Of a stretch of 64,000 nt of DNA, positions 34,079 to 43,146 are shown in pieces. Below the pieces are notes generated by a model. It was not told where the DNA came from, ran no database searches, and worked only from the letters and a program-made list of their open reading frames with translations. This DNA comes from Paracoccus solventivorans (lineage in GTDB: Bacteria > Pseudomonadota > Alphaproteobacteria > Rhodobacterales > Rhodobacteraceae), in the NCBI RefSeq assembly GCF_900142875.1, contig NZ_FRCK01000001.1, positions 1 through 64,000 of the forward strand, in the 5' to 3' direction. The position numbers and the translations under genes are program-made. Each line of letters opens with the position of its first letter. Positions within the stretch are counted from its first letter, which is position 1.

Positions 34079-34098
34079 GGTTTGATCCGATGCAAACC
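34079..34098. promoter_or_regulatory. Inverted repeat in the aminotransferase/LysR gap
   Basis: GGTTTG and its complement CAAACC are separated by 8 nt, a typical LysR-box symmetry, in the divergent promoter region. Its position across the ATG at 34090 argues that the LysR gene starts later, at 34126, which has a GGGGGAA site. Confidence 0.5.
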
Positions 34099-34125
34099 AT
34101 GGCCCAAAATCGGGGGGAACGGCTC

Positions 34126-35061
34126 ATGCCGCATCAGCGCATGTTCCGCGGCAGGCTGTCCGACATCGACATCGCCAGCCTGCGCGAGTTCATCGAGATC
34201 GTCGAGGCCGGCGGCATCACCGCCGCCGAAGGCCGGCTGGGCAAGGGCAAATCCGCGATCAGCTTGGGCCTGTCGCGGCTGGAATCGCGGCTTTCCATGC
34301 GCTTGTGCGAACGCGGTCGGTCCGGGTTCCGGCTGACCGAACAGGGGCAGATGGTGCATTCCGCCGCCGTCGAGCTGATGGCCGAGATCGCCCGGTTCAG
34401 CGATTTCATCGGCGCCGCCGCCAGCCGGCTCGAGGACGAGATCGCCATGTTCGCCGACGACAGCTTCCTGTTCGAGTTCGGCGAGCCGCTGGCCCGCGCC
34501 ATCGCCCGGATGCATGATCGTTACCCGAATCTGGAACTGAACCTGCGGATGACCTCGCCCGACCAGATCCTCGCCTCGGTGCTGGAAGGCTCGGCCGACC
34601 TGGGGTTCACCGCGCTGATCGCCCCCAACAAGGCGCTGGTCGCCACCCCCGTCTGCAAGGAACGGATGGGCATCTTCTGCGGGCGCGAACATCCGCTGTT
34701 TGCGCGCGACGACGCGGCGCTGACCATGGACGAGCTGCGCCGCCACGGCTTCGTCGCCGCCGAGGTCGCGCAGGAGCCGGCGTTTTCCGATTTCCTCGGC
34801 GGGTTCCGCATCGCCGCCACCGCCCCCACCATCCTGTCGCGGATGGTGCTGGTGCTGTCCTCGCGCTATCTCGGCTCGTTGCCGCTGGCCTTCGCCGCGC
34901 CCTGGGTGGAACGCGGCGAGGTGCGCGAGATTGCGGTCCCCGGCAGCCGCGGCGCCAACACCTGCTATCTGATCCACCGCCGCGCACGGCCGCTGGGGCT
35001 GGGCGGCTCGATCCTGCGCAGCATGATCCTGGACGAGTTCGCGCGCGAAGCCGCGGGCTGA
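34126..35061 (+). CDS. LysR family transcriptional regulator
   Basis: The 311-aa protein has the winged-helix domain (IASLREFIEIVEAGGITAAE; KSAISLGLSRLESRLSMRLCER) and a periplasmic-binding-like effector domain (LEGSADLGFTALIAPNKALV). It is transcribed away from the aminotransferase and probably controls it in response to an amine or amino-acid effector. The start at 34126 is preferred to 34090 because of the ribosome site and the operator-like repeat. Confidence 0.85.
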   Translation: MPHQRMFRGRLSDIDIASLREFIEIVEAGGITAAEGRLGKGKSAISLGLSRLESRLSMRLCERGRSGFRLTEQGQMVHSAAVELMAEIARFSDFIGAAASRLEDEIAMFADDSFLFEFGEPLARAIARMHDRYPNLELNLRMTSPDQILASVLEGSADLGFTALIAPNKALVATPVCKERMGIFCGREHPLFARDDAALTMDELRRHGFVAAEVAQEPAFSDFLGGFRIAATAPTILSRMVLVLSSRYLGSLPLAFAAPWVERGEVREIAVPGSRGANTCYLIHRRARPLGLGGSILRSMILDEFAREAAG

Positions 35062-35123
35062 GCCCCCTTCTGTCCCGCCGTCCCGCCTGTATGCTGCCCC
35101 AGACCCCGCCGCGAGAGCCGCCC

Positions 35124-35930
35124 ATGACCCGCATCCTGCAGATTTCCGACCCTCATATCGGCGTGACCGGCCGGCTGCTGGGCGGGATGATCGACACCGC
35201 CGCCGCGCTGAGCCGGACGGTGGAATGGATCGCCCGCAACCTGCGCGCCATCGGCCCGGTCGACGCGGTGATCGTCACCGGCGATCTGGTCGAATCCGGC
35301 CGCCCCGAGGAATACGCGCATTTCCTGCGGCTGATTGCGCCGCTGCCGCTGCCGTGGTTTGCCATCCCCGGCAACCACGACAACCGCGAGGTCATGCGAG
35401 AGGCGTTTTCCCATCTGCACTGGATGCCCGACCACGGCGCGATCAACCTGCATCTGCAATTCGACCGGCTGGACGTGGTGGCGCTGGACAGCCACGTCCC
35501 CGGCGCGGGCCACGGGATCCTGGGCAACGGCACGCTGGGGTTCCTCGACCGGGCGCTGGACACCGCCGGGCGGCGGCCGGTGCTGGTGGCGGTCCACCAC
35601 CACCCGTTCCGTTCCGGGATCAAGGCCATGGACGCGCTGGCGCTGCTGTCGCCGGAACCGCTGCTGGCGCGGCTGGCCGGGCATCGCGCCGGGGCGCAGC
35701 TGGTCTGCGGGCATCTGCACCGCGCAGTAACCACGGTGGTGGCGGGCGTGCTGTGCCTCAGCTGCCCCAGCCCGTCGCACGCGGTGGCGCTGCGGCTGCA
35801 ACCCGAACAGCCGCTGGCGCTGATGCTGGAACCGGGCGCGATCATGCTGCATTGCGCCGAGGAGGGCGCGATCCGCTCGCATCTGGTGCCGACCGCCCCC
35901 GCCCCCGGCCCGATCGAGGCCGGGGCTTGA
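35124..35930 (+). CDS. Metallophosphoesterase, CpdA-like cyclic nucleotide phosphodiesterase
   Basis: The 268-aa protein has all five metal motifs of class III phosphodiesterases: ISDPHI (D-x-H), VTGDLVESG, IPGNHDNRE, VAVHHHPF and VCGHLHRA. Members hydrolyse 3',5'-cyclic AMP or similar phosphodiesters with two metal ions. Substrate is inferred from family only. It follows the LysR gene by 62 nt and faces the formate dehydrogenase operon tail to tail. Confidence 0.85.
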   Translation: MTRILQISDPHIGVTGRLLGGMIDTAAALSRTVEWIARNLRAIGPVDAVIVTGDLVESGRPEEYAHFLRLIAPLPLPWFAIPGNHDNREVMREAFSHLHWMPDHGAINLHLQFDRLDVVALDSHVPGAGHGILGNGTLGFLDRALDTAGRRPVLVAVHHHPFRSGIKAMDALALLSPEPLLARLAGHRAGAQLVCGHLHRAVTTVVAGVLCLSCPSPSHAVALRLQPEQPLALMLEPGAIMLHCAEEGAIRSHLVPTAPAPGPIEAGA

Positions 35931-35933
35931 AGC

Positions 35934-36152
35934 CTAGCCGCCCTGCCCCGCCGGGATGTGGATATGGGGCGCTGCCGCCTGCACGATGGGGTCGGCGGCG
36001 GCGCCGGCGCGCAGCGCCTCGATCAGCTGCGCGCGCATCCGATAGGTCCAGAAATCATTGATATGCCCCGCCACCGCCAGCTCGGGCTGGCCAGGCTGGC
36101 TGCGGAAGAAGTCGGCGATCTGGGTCGCCATGCGGATCAGCTTGTCGGGCAT
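35934..36152 (-). CDS. fdsD: NAD-dependent formate dehydrogenase delta subunit
   Basis: The 72-aa protein (KLIRMATQIADFFRSQPGQPE, INDFWTYRMRAQLIEAL) is the small delta subunit of soluble molybdenum formate dehydrogenases. It is the last gene of the fdsG-B-A-fdhD-D operon, one base after fdhD. It has no cofactor motif and is thought to help assembly or stability of the alpha subunit. Confidence 0.9.
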   Translation of the reverse strand: MPDKLIRMATQIADFFRSQPGQPELAVAGHINDFWTYRMRAQLIEALRAGAAADPIVQAAAPHIHIPAGQGG

Positions 36153-36153
36153 G

Positions 36154-37167
36154 TCACGCGCTCCTGATGCGCTGGGGGTGGGTGTAGAGGTCGAAGCTGC
36201 CGGCGCGGGCGCGCCCGATCAGGGTCAGGCCGGCGGCCTCGGCCCAGTCGATGGCCAGCCGCGTAGGGGTGCTGGCGCCGGCCAGCAGCCCGGCGCCGAT
36301 GCGCGCGGTCTTCTGCACCAGATCGACCGACAGGCGCGAGGTCATCGCGATGATCCCGCCGCCGGGGTCGATGCCGCGCGCGGCCAGCGCGCCCACCAGC
36401 TTGTCCAGCGCATTGTGGCGGCCGACGTCCTCGCGCACCAGCGCCAGCTCGGGCGACCAGAAACCGGCGGCGTGGATCGCGGGGGTGTCGCGCCAGCGGC
36501 GCTGCCCCTCGGCCAGCGCCTGCATGGCCAGGGCGATGTCACCGGGGGCGGCGGCATAACCTGCGGCCACCGGCAGCACCGGCGGCAGCGCCGCGGCGAT
36601 GCTGTCGACGCCGCAAAGCCCGCAGCCGACCGGGCCGACCATGCTGCGCCGGCGTTCGGCCAGACCGGCGGCAAGGCCCGGGCGCAGCCACAGCCGGGTT
36701 TCCAGCGCCGGCAGCCCGGGCAGCGCCGCGGGCGGCGCCACCGCCACCACCTGCGCATCGGTCACGTCGCCCGGCGCAGCAATCAGCCCCTCGGTCAGCG
36801 CGAATCCCAGCGCGAGATCGTCCAGATCATGCGGCGTCGCCATCAGCACCGCCTGGCTGGTGCCGTCCACGACAATGGCGACCGCAGCTTCCTCGGGCGG
36901 GGCGGGCGCGTCGGAGAGGTCCCAGCCCGTGCCCGACCAGCGCCGCAACGGGGACGCAGAGGCGGCCGGTCCGGCCGGCACTGCCGGACCGGCCGCGCGG
37001 GAAACCACCCCGCCTGGCCCTGCGCCTTCGGTTGCACCCGCCCTGCCGTCCGGGGACGGCGTTGCCTCACCCGGCGGGAACGCATCCGAAGCCCTGCCGC
37101 CCCCGCAAGGGGACGGATCGTTGTCTTTCACGGCGTCGCGGCGCGCGGTTGCGCCTGCGCCGGTCAT
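36154..37167 (-). CDS. fdhD: Formate dehydrogenase accessory sulfurtransferase FdhD (FdsC)
   Basis: The 337-aa protein carries the conserved CGLC motif (VGPVGCGLCGVDS). FdhD uses it to pass sulfur from a cysteine desulfurase to the molybdenum cofactor of the enzyme. Other family segments are TPHDLDDLALGFALTEGLI, REDVGRHNALDKLVG and IAMTSRLSVDLVQK. The first 75 residues are a Gly/Ala/Pro-rich extension that is not typical. Start 37167 overlaps the fdsA stop (ATGA). Confidence 0.9.
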   Translation of the reverse strand: MTGAGATARRDAVKDNDPSPCGGGRASDAFPPGEATPSPDGRAGATEGAGPGGVVSRAAGPAVPAGPAASASPLRRWSGTGWDLSDAPAPPEEAAVAIVVDGTSQAVLMATPHDLDDLALGFALTEGLIAAPGDVTDAQVVAVAPPAALPGLPALETRLWLRPGLAAGLAERRRSMVGPVGCGLCGVDSIAAALPPVLPVAAGYAAAPGDIALAMQALAEGQRRWRDTPAIHAAGFWSPELALVREDVGRHNALDKLVGALAARGIDPGGGIIAMTSRLSVDLVQKTARIGAGLLAGASTPTRLAIDWAEAAGLTLIGRARAGSFDLYTHPQRIRSA

Positions 37168-40043
37168 TCCGCCGCCGGCAGGATGCGCCGCGACAGCTCG
37201 GCGTGGCGGGCATAGCTCTCCTGCCACTCGCTCGGCCCGTTCGAGGGGCTGACCTGCACCGCCGTCACCTTGAACTCGGGGCAGTTGGTGGCCCAGTCGG
37301 AACTGTCGGTGGTCACCACGTTGGCCTGGGTGCCGGGGTGGTGGAAGGTGGTGAACACCACCCCCGGCGCCATCCGTTCCGTCACCTCGGCGCGCAGGGT
37401 GGTTTCCCCGGCCCGGCTGGCCAGCCGCACCAGATCGCCCTGGCGGATGCCGCGGTTCTCGGCGTCATGGGGGTGGATCTCCAGCACATCCTCGGGGTGC
37501 CAGACGGTGTTGTCGGTCCGCCGCGTCTGCGCGCCGACGTTGTACTGGGTCAGCGTGCGCCCGGTGGTCAGCAGCAGCGGAAAGCGCGGGCCGCTGCGTT
37601 CATCGGTCGCGACATATTCGGTGTTGATGAACCTTCCCTTGCCGCGCACGAAGCCGTCGATATGCATCACAGGCGTGCCCAGCGGCGCCGCCGCGTTGCA
37701 GGGCCACTGCACCGAGCCCTCGCGGTCCAGCAGATCGAAGCTGACCCCGGCAAAGCTGGGAGTGGTCAGCGCGATCTCGTCCATGATGTCCGAGGGGTGG
37801 GCATAATCCCAGCCGCCGCCTAGCCGGTTGGCCAGCATCTGGGTGATTTCCCAATCCTCATAGCCGTTGCGCGGCGCCATGGCGCGGCGGACCATGTTGA
37901 TGCGCCGTTCCGCGTTGGTGAAGGTGCCGTTCTTTTCCAGGAAGGTCGAGCCGGGCAGGAACACATGCGCATAGTTCGCCGTCTCGTTCAGGAAGATGTC
38001 GTGAACGATCAGGATGTCGAGGCTGGCCAGCGCCTGCTGCACATGGCTGGTGTTGGGGTCGGATTGCAGCACATCCTCGCCCTGGCAATACAGGCCCTTG
38101 AAGCGGCCGGCGGTCGCCTCGTCGAACATGTTGTTGATGCGCAGGCCCGGTTCCTCGGACAGCTCCACTCCCCAGACGCGTTCATAGATCGCCCTTGTCT
38201 CGGGGTCAGAGACATGGCGATAGCCGGGGTATTCATGCGGGAACGAGCCCATGTCGCACGAGCCCTGCACGTTGTTCTGGCCGCGCAGCGGGTTCACCCC
38301 GGTGCCGGGCTTGCCGATATTTCCGGTCAGCATCGCCAGGTTGGCAATCGCCATCACCGTGGTCGAGCCCTGCGAATGTTCGGTCACCCCCAGCCCGTAA
38401 TAGATGCTGGCGCGGGGCGCGGCGGCATAGGCGCGCGCCGCCTGCCGGATCAGCTCGGCGGGAACGCGGCTTTGCGCCTGCACCGATTCCGGCGCGTGGC
38501 GGGGGTCCAGCAAGAACTCGCGATAGGCCAGGAACTCGTCCCAGTCGCAGCGCTCGCGGATGAAGGCGTCGTCCTGCAACCCCTCGGCCACGATCACATG
38601 CGCCATCGCGGTCAGCACCGCGACGTTGGTGCCGGGCATCAGGGACAGGTGCAGCCCCTCGCCGCCATGCACCGTGTCCAGCAGGTCGATGCGGCGCGGG
38701 TCGATCACGATCAGCCCCGCCCCCTGCCGCAGCCGCTTGCGCAGCCGCGAGCCGAACACCGGATGCGCGTCGGTCGGGTTCGCCCCGATCACCAGCGCCA
38801 GGTCGGTATCCTCGACCGAATCGAAGTCGTGGGTGCCGGCCGAGGTGCCGAAGGTGGTCTTCAGCCCGTAGCCGGTGGGCGAATGGCAGACCCGCGCGCA
38901 GGTATCGGTGTTGTTGTTGCCAAACACCGCCCGGGCCAGTTTCTGGACCAGATAGGTTTCCTCGTTGGTGCAGCGGGACGAGGTGATGACGCCGATCGAA
39001 TCGCGCCCGTGTTCGGCCTGCGCGCGCCGCAGCCGCTCGGCGGCGAAATCCAGCGCCTCGTCCCAGGACACTTCGCGCCACGGGTCGGTATGATGCTCGC
39101 GCACCATCGGGTGCAGCATGCGTTCGGCGTGGGTCGCATAGCCCCAGGCAAAGCGGCCCTTGACGCAGCTGTGGCCGTGGTTGGCCTTGCCGTCCTTGCT
39201 GGGCACCATCTTGACCACGGTTTCCCCGCGCATATGCGCGTCGAAACTGCACCCGACCCCGCAATAGGCGCAGGTGGTTTTCACGATGCGGTCGGGGGTG
39301 CCGATCTGGATCACCGAGTTTTCCACCAGCGACCCGGTCGGGCAGACCTGCACGCAGGCGCCGCAGCTGACGCAATCCGACGACAGGAAATCATCCGACG
39401 CCATCCCGGCGCTGACCCGGCTGTCGAAGCCGCGGCCCTCGATGGTCAGGGCGAAGGTGCCCTGCACCTCTTCGCAGGCGCGCACGCAGCGCGAACAGAC
39501 GATGCACAGCGACGGGTCAAAGGTGAAATAGGGGTTCGAGTCGTCCGGCGCCCGGTATTCCGGGTTCGGCATGCCGTCGTTCCACGGCTGCACGTGGTTC
39601 TTGCCGGGGGCATAGCGCATTTCGCGCAGCCCCACCGCCCCGATCATGTCCTGCATTTCCGAATTGCCGGTGATCGGGCTGCCCAGCAGGTCCTGCGGAT
39701 GGTCGCTCAGGTAAAGCTCCATCACCCCGCGGCGGATTTGGGCGATCTCCTCGGTCTGGGTGTGGACGACCATGCCCTCGGCCACCGGGGTGGTGCAGGA
39801 TGCGGGCGTGCCGCGCATCCCCTCGATGGCGACGACGCACAGCCGGCACGACCCAAAGGCCTCAAGACTGTCGGTGGCGCAAAGCTTGGGCACGGTGACG
39901 CCGGCCAGCGCCGCCGCCCGCATCACGCTGGTGCCCGCGGGCACGCTGACCGGGACGCCGTCCACGCTCAGCGTGACCGTCACGTCCGAGCGCACGGCAG
40001 GGGTGCCCAGGTCCCGCAGGTCGGGGATGATGAAATCCTTCAT
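37164..40043 (-). CDS. fdsA: NAD-dependent formate dehydrogenase alpha subunit
   Basis: The 959-aa catalytic subunit oxidises formate to CO2. An N-terminal [2Fe-2S] domain (Cys 55, 66, 69, 83) is followed by two ferredoxin-like [4Fe-4S] clusters (Cys 180-190 and 224-234). The molybdopterin domain has its own cluster (TTCAYCGVGCSFDAH, Cys about 258-293). The metal ligand is a Cys (about 386, ARVCHSPTGYGLKT), so this is a non-selenocysteine enzyme. The C-terminal guanylate-binding domain has LLLTTGRTLTQYN. The start overlaps the fdsB stop. Confidence 0.95.
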   Translation of the reverse strand: MKDFIIPDLRDLGTPAVRSDVTVTLSVDGVPVSVPAGTSVMRAAALAGVTVPKLCATDSLEAFGSCRLCVVAIEGMRGTPASCTTPVAEGMVVHTQTEEIAQIRRGVMELYLSDHPQDLLGSPITGNSEMQDMIGAVGLREMRYAPGKNHVQPWNDGMPNPEYRAPDDSNPYFTFDPSLCIVCSRCVRACEEVQGTFALTIEGRGFDSRVSAGMASDDFLSSDCVSCGACVQVCPTGSLVENSVIQIGTPDRIVKTTCAYCGVGCSFDAHMRGETVVKMVPSKDGKANHGHSCVKGRFAWGYATHAERMLHPMVREHHTDPWREVSWDEALDFAAERLRRAQAEHGRDSIGVITSSRCTNEETYLVQKLARAVFGNNNTDTCARVCHSPTGYGLKTTFGTSAGTHDFDSVEDTDLALVIGANPTDAHPVFGSRLRKRLRQGAGLIVIDPRRIDLLDTVHGGEGLHLSLMPGTNVAVLTAMAHVIVAEGLQDDAFIRERCDWDEFLAYREFLLDPRHAPESVQAQSRVPAELIRQAARAYAAAPRASIYYGLGVTEHSQGSTTVMAIANLAMLTGNIGKPGTGVNPLRGQNNVQGSCDMGSFPHEYPGYRHVSDPETRAIYERVWGVELSEEPGLRINNMFDEATAGRFKGLYCQGEDVLQSDPNTSHVQQALASLDILIVHDIFLNETANYAHVFLPGSTFLEKNGTFTNAERRINMVRRAMAPRNGYEDWEITQMLANRLGGGWDYAHPSDIMDEIALTTPSFAGVSFDLLDREGSVQWPCNAAAPLGTPVMHIDGFVRGKGRFINTEYVATDERSGPRFPLLLTTGRTLTQYNVGAQTRRTDNTVWHPEDVLEIHPHDAENRGIRQGDLVRLASRAGETTLRAEVTERMAPGVVFTTFHHPGTQANVVTTDSSDWATNCPEFKVTAVQVSPSNGPSEWQESYARHAELSRRILPAAE

Positions 40044-41554
40044 TCTGCAGCCTCCACCCGACGCGCGCGGCCGGTGAAATCGTCAGGGAAATGCGTCAGC
40101 GCCGACATCACCGGATAGGGCACGAAGCCCCCCAGCGCGCACAGGCTGCCCCATTTCATGGTGTTGCACAGATCGGCAAGCAGCGGCATCGCCGCCGGGT
40201 CGCCCGACGCGATGCGGTCGATGGTCTCGACGCCCCGGACCGAGCCCACGCGGCAGGGCGTGCATTTGCCACAGGATTCGACGGCGCAGAACTCCATCGC
40301 GAAACGAGCCAGCGCCATCATGTCGGCGGTGTCGTCGAACACCACGATGCCGGCATGGCCGACCAGCCCGTCCTTGCCGGCGAACTCTTCGTAGCCAAAG
40401 GGGGTGTCGAACAGCGCCGGCGGGAAATAGGCGCCCAGCGGGCCGCCGACCTGCACCGCCTTGACGGGCCGGCCACTGGCGGTGCCGCCGCCGATCTGTT
40501 CCACGATCTCGCCCAGCGAGCGGCCAAAGGCGATCTCGCATAGCCCGCCGTATTTCACGTTCCCCGCAATCTGCAGCGGCATGGTCCCGCGCGAGCGCCC
40601 GATGCCATGCGCCGCATAGGCCGCCGCGCCGTTGGCCATGATCCACGGCACCGTGGCCAGCGAGATGACGTTGTTCACCACCGTCGGCTGGCCGAACAGC
40701 CCCTGCAACGCCGGGATCGGCGGCTTGGCGCGGACCACGCCGCGCTTGCCCTCGAGGCTGTTGAGCAGGCTGGTTTCCTCGCCGCAGACATAGGCGCCGG
40801 CGCCGACGCGGACCTCCATGTCGAAGCGGTGGTCCGAGCCCAGCACGGACGCGCCCAGCACCCCGGCGACGCGGGCGATGTCGATGGCGGCGCGCATGGC
40901 GCGGATCGCGTCGGGGTATTCGCTGCGGATATAGACATAGCCGCGGGTGGCGCCGACGGCGATGCCGGCAATCGCCATGCCCTCGATCAGGGTGAAGGGG
41001 TCGCCCTCCATCAGCATCCGGTCGGCGAAGGTGCCGCTGTCGCCCTCGTCGGCGTTGCAGACGATGTATTTCTGCGCGGCCTCGGCCTTGGCGACGGTGG
41101 CCCATTTGATCCCGGTGGGGAACCCGGCGCCACCGCGGCCGCGCAGGCCGGAATCGGTGACCTCGGGGATGATGCGCGCGGGAGCGGCGATGGCGGCTTT
41201 CAGCCCTTCGAGCCCGCCATGGGCCTTGTAATCCTCCAGCGACAGCGGGTCGGTCACGCCGACGCGGGCGAAGGTCAGCCGGGTCTGCGCGCGCATCCAG
41301 GGCAGTTCCTCGACCGGCCCCAGCGCCTTGGCGTGGCCGCGCGGGTCGGCCAGGATCGCCGCCACCTCGTCGGGTTCGACCGGGCCGAAGCCGTGGCGGA
41401 TGCCGTCGATCTCGATTTCCAGCAGCGGCTCAAGCCAGACCATGCCGCGCGAGCCGTTGCGGATCGGCTGCTGGCCGCAGGCGCGCACGGCGGCCGCCAC
41501 CTCGTCCGCGCCCAGCGCGCGGGCGGCGGCATCAACGGGAACCCAGATCCGCAT
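40040..41554 (-). CDS. fdsB: NAD-dependent formate dehydrogenase beta subunit
   Basis: The 504-aa subunit resembles NuoF fused to a NuoE-like N-terminus. It has the NAD/FMN site (SGLRGRGGAGFPTGIKW; NADEGDSGTFADRM), the second nucleotide loop GAGAYVCGEETSLLNS, and the [4Fe-4S] motif ESCGKCTPCRVGSVRG. It passes electrons from formate to NAD+. The ATG at 41554 overlaps the fdsG stop. Confidence 0.95.
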   Translation of the reverse strand: MRIWVPVDAAARALGADEVAAAVRACGQQPIRNGSRGMVWLEPLLEIEIDGIRHGFGPVEPDEVAAILADPRGHAKALGPVEELPWMRAQTRLTFARVGVTDPLSLEDYKAHGGLEGLKAAIAAPARIIPEVTDSGLRGRGGAGFPTGIKWATVAKAEAAQKYIVCNADEGDSGTFADRMLMEGDPFTLIEGMAIAGIAVGATRGYVYIRSEYPDAIRAMRAAIDIARVAGVLGASVLGSDHRFDMEVRVGAGAYVCGEETSLLNSLEGKRGVVRAKPPIPALQGLFGQPTVVNNVISLATVPWIMANGAAAYAAHGIGRSRGTMPLQIAGNVKYGGLCEIAFGRSLGEIVEQIGGGTASGRPVKAVQVGGPLGAYFPPALFDTPFGYEEFAGKDGLVGHAGIVVFDDTADMMALARFAMEFCAVESCGKCTPCRVGSVRGVETIDRIASGDPAAMPLLADLCNTMKWGSLCALGGFVPYPVMSALTHFPDDFTGRARRVEAAE

Positions 41555-42069
41555 CAGCGCACCCCCCCGGCCAGTGCCACCAGCTTTTCGGTGGTGGCGC
41601 GTCCGACCAGCCGGTCGTCCAGCTGCGCCGAGGGGCCACAGGCGCAAAGGCCAAGGCAGAACACCGGCTCCAGCGTCAGCCGTCCGTCCGGGGTGGTCTC
41701 GTGCCAGTCGAGCCCCAGCGCGGCCCGGACCTGTTCCGCCAGCGCATCGGCGCCGACCGACTGGCAGGCCTCGGCGCGGCACAGCCGCAGCACATGGCGG
41801 CCGGCCGGTTCCTGCCGGAAATCGTGGTAGAAGCTGACCACGCCGTGGATCTCAGCCCGGCTCATCCCCAGCGCCTCGGCGATCACCGGCTGCGCGGCTT
41901 CGGGGATCATGCCCCATTCGGCCTGCACGTCATGCAGGATCGGCAGCAGCGGGCCTTCGTCGCCCAGATGGCGGGTGATGATCGCCTGCAACCGCTCGAG
42001 GGGCTCGCCTGCAAGCGCGGCAATCGGCGGCGTGTTCGGCGGGCGGTTGATGTTGGAGGTCGGCTGCAT
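41554..42069 (-). CDS. fdsG: NAD-dependent formate dehydrogenase gamma subunit
   Basis: The 171-aa NuoE-type subunit binds one [2Fe-2S] cluster through CRAEAC and CLGLCACGP. The upstream helical part reads LQAIITRHLGDEGPLLPILHDVQ. Start 42069 is preferred to 42081 because GAGGAG lies at the right distance. It is the first gene of the operon; the gap to the LysR gene holds the operator-like repeats. Confidence 0.9.
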   Translation of the reverse strand: MQPTSNINRPPNTPPIAALAGEPLERLQAIITRHLGDEGPLLPILHDVQAEWGMIPEAAQPVIAEALGMSRAEIHGVVSFYHDFRQEPAGRHVLRLCRAEACQSVGADALAEQVRAALGLDWHETTPDGRLTLEPVFCLGLCACGPSAQLDDRLVGRATTEKLVALAGGVR

Positions 42070-42126
42070 AAGGCTCCTCAAGTCGGCTGGCTTAGACGGC
42101 GGGCGACCGCAAGGTTACGCCCGCCA

Positions 42127-42178
42127 TGATAGGCAGATCAATCTTGAAGACCCGTGTTACGATAGGCAGCGCCTATCG
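42127..42178. promoter_or_regulatory. Candidate LysR-type operator of the fds operon
   Basis: A near-perfect LysR box, CGATAGGC-AGC-GCCTATCG (42160-42178), contains ATAG-N7-CTAT with the T-N11-A core. A second ATAGGCAG half-site lies at 42129-42136, 33 bp away (three helical turns). The box overlaps the stop codon of the LysR gene, which lies directly upstream of fdsG. Confidence 0.6.
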
Positions 42179-43039
42179 CGCCCGCAGCTGCTCGGCGATC
42201 TGGACCAGTGCTTCCAGCACCGGCGGCAACGGCTCTCGGCTGGCCAGCGCCAGCCCGACCATGTGTTCGCCCCCGGTCAAGGGCCGCGCCCTGACCCCCG
42301 AGGGCAGCGGCAGCCCGTCGGCCAGCGCCTGCGGCAGGATCGCCGCCCAGCCGCCGGTGGCGACATGGGACAGGATCGCCAGCATGGAATTGGATTCCAC
42401 CTTGGGCGCGACCAGCGCATCCGCCTGCGCCAGCCGGGCCGAGACGATGCGGCGGTTCTGCATGTCCGGGGTCAGCAGGCACAAGGGCCGCGTCGCCGCC
42501 TCGGCCCAGGACACCGGCCCGGATTGCGAGCTGCGGTCGACCAGGCACAGGGTTTCCACGAACAGCGGCACCGTGCGCAGCCGCCCCAGCGATTCGCCGT
42601 CCAGATAGGTGACGCCCGCATCCAGCTCCAACGCGGCGATCTGGTCGCGGATCTCGTCGGACGAGCGCGACAGGATGGTGATCTCGGCCGCCGGATGGCG
42701 GGCCAGGAACGGCGCCGTCAGCTCGGCGATACGCGGCATCGCGGTCGGGATCACCCCCAGCCGCAGCCGCCCCGACACGCCGCTGCGGGTGGCACGCAGC
42801 TCGGCCTGCATGGTGCGCACGTCGCCGACGATGCGGCGCGCCCATTCCAGCACCCGCTCGCCCTCAGGCGTCAGCCCGTGAAACCGCGAGCCCCGCCGCA
42901 CCAGCTGCACGCCCAGATGCTCCTCAAGCGTGCGCAGCGCCGAGGACAGCGACGGCTGGGTGATCCCCAGAGCCTCGGCCGCGCGGCCGAAATGCTGCTC
43001 GCGCGCCAGCACCATGAACATCTGCAGCCGCTCGATCAT
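42173..43039 (-). CDS. LysR family regulator of the formate dehydrogenase operon
   Basis: The 288-aa protein has the winged helix (IERLQMFMVLAREQHFGRAA; SSALRTLEEHLGVQLVRRG) and the effector domain (GRLRLGVIPTAMPRIAELTA). It precedes fdsG by 103 nt in the same direction, the arrangement of formate dehydrogenase LysR regulators in related bacteria. Formate or a redox cue is a plausible effector; the sequence does not show it. Confidence 0.85.
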   Translation of the reverse strand: MIERLQMFMVLAREQHFGRAAEALGITQPSLSSALRTLEEHLGVQLVRRGSRFHGLTPEGERVLEWARRIVGDVRTMQAELRATRSGVSGRLRLGVIPTAMPRIAELTAPFLARHPAAEITILSRSSDEIRDQIAALELDAGVTYLDGESLGRLRTVPLFVETLCLVDRSSQSGPVSWAEAATRPLCLLTPDMQNRRIVSARLAQADALVAPKVESNSMLAILSHVATGGWAAILPQALADGLPLPSGVRARPLTGGEHMVGLALASREPLPPVLEALVQIAEQLRAR

Positions 43040-43070
43040 CGTGGGGCACCTTGCGCAGTTTCGGGCGGTC

Positions 43071-43115
43071 CCAAATATCCCACGGGGGTCCGGGGGTGTG
43101 AAACCCCCGGTGCGG
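43071..43115. repeat. Intergenic palindromic repeat, copy 2
   Basis: CAAATATCCCACGGGGGTCCGGGGG is followed by TGTGAAACCCCCGG, giving a GGGGG/CCCCC hairpin. It lies between purS and the LysR gene and is a degenerate copy lacking the CTTCATCATG head. Confidence 0.6.
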
Positions 43116-43146
43116 CGGCGCCGGCGGGACCGCCGCTAGCGCGCGC

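Noticed and set aside
37965..40118. A 717-codon plus-strand open frame
   Set aside because: It is antisense to fdsA, which carries all its cofactor ligands. The composition is that of a shadow frame.
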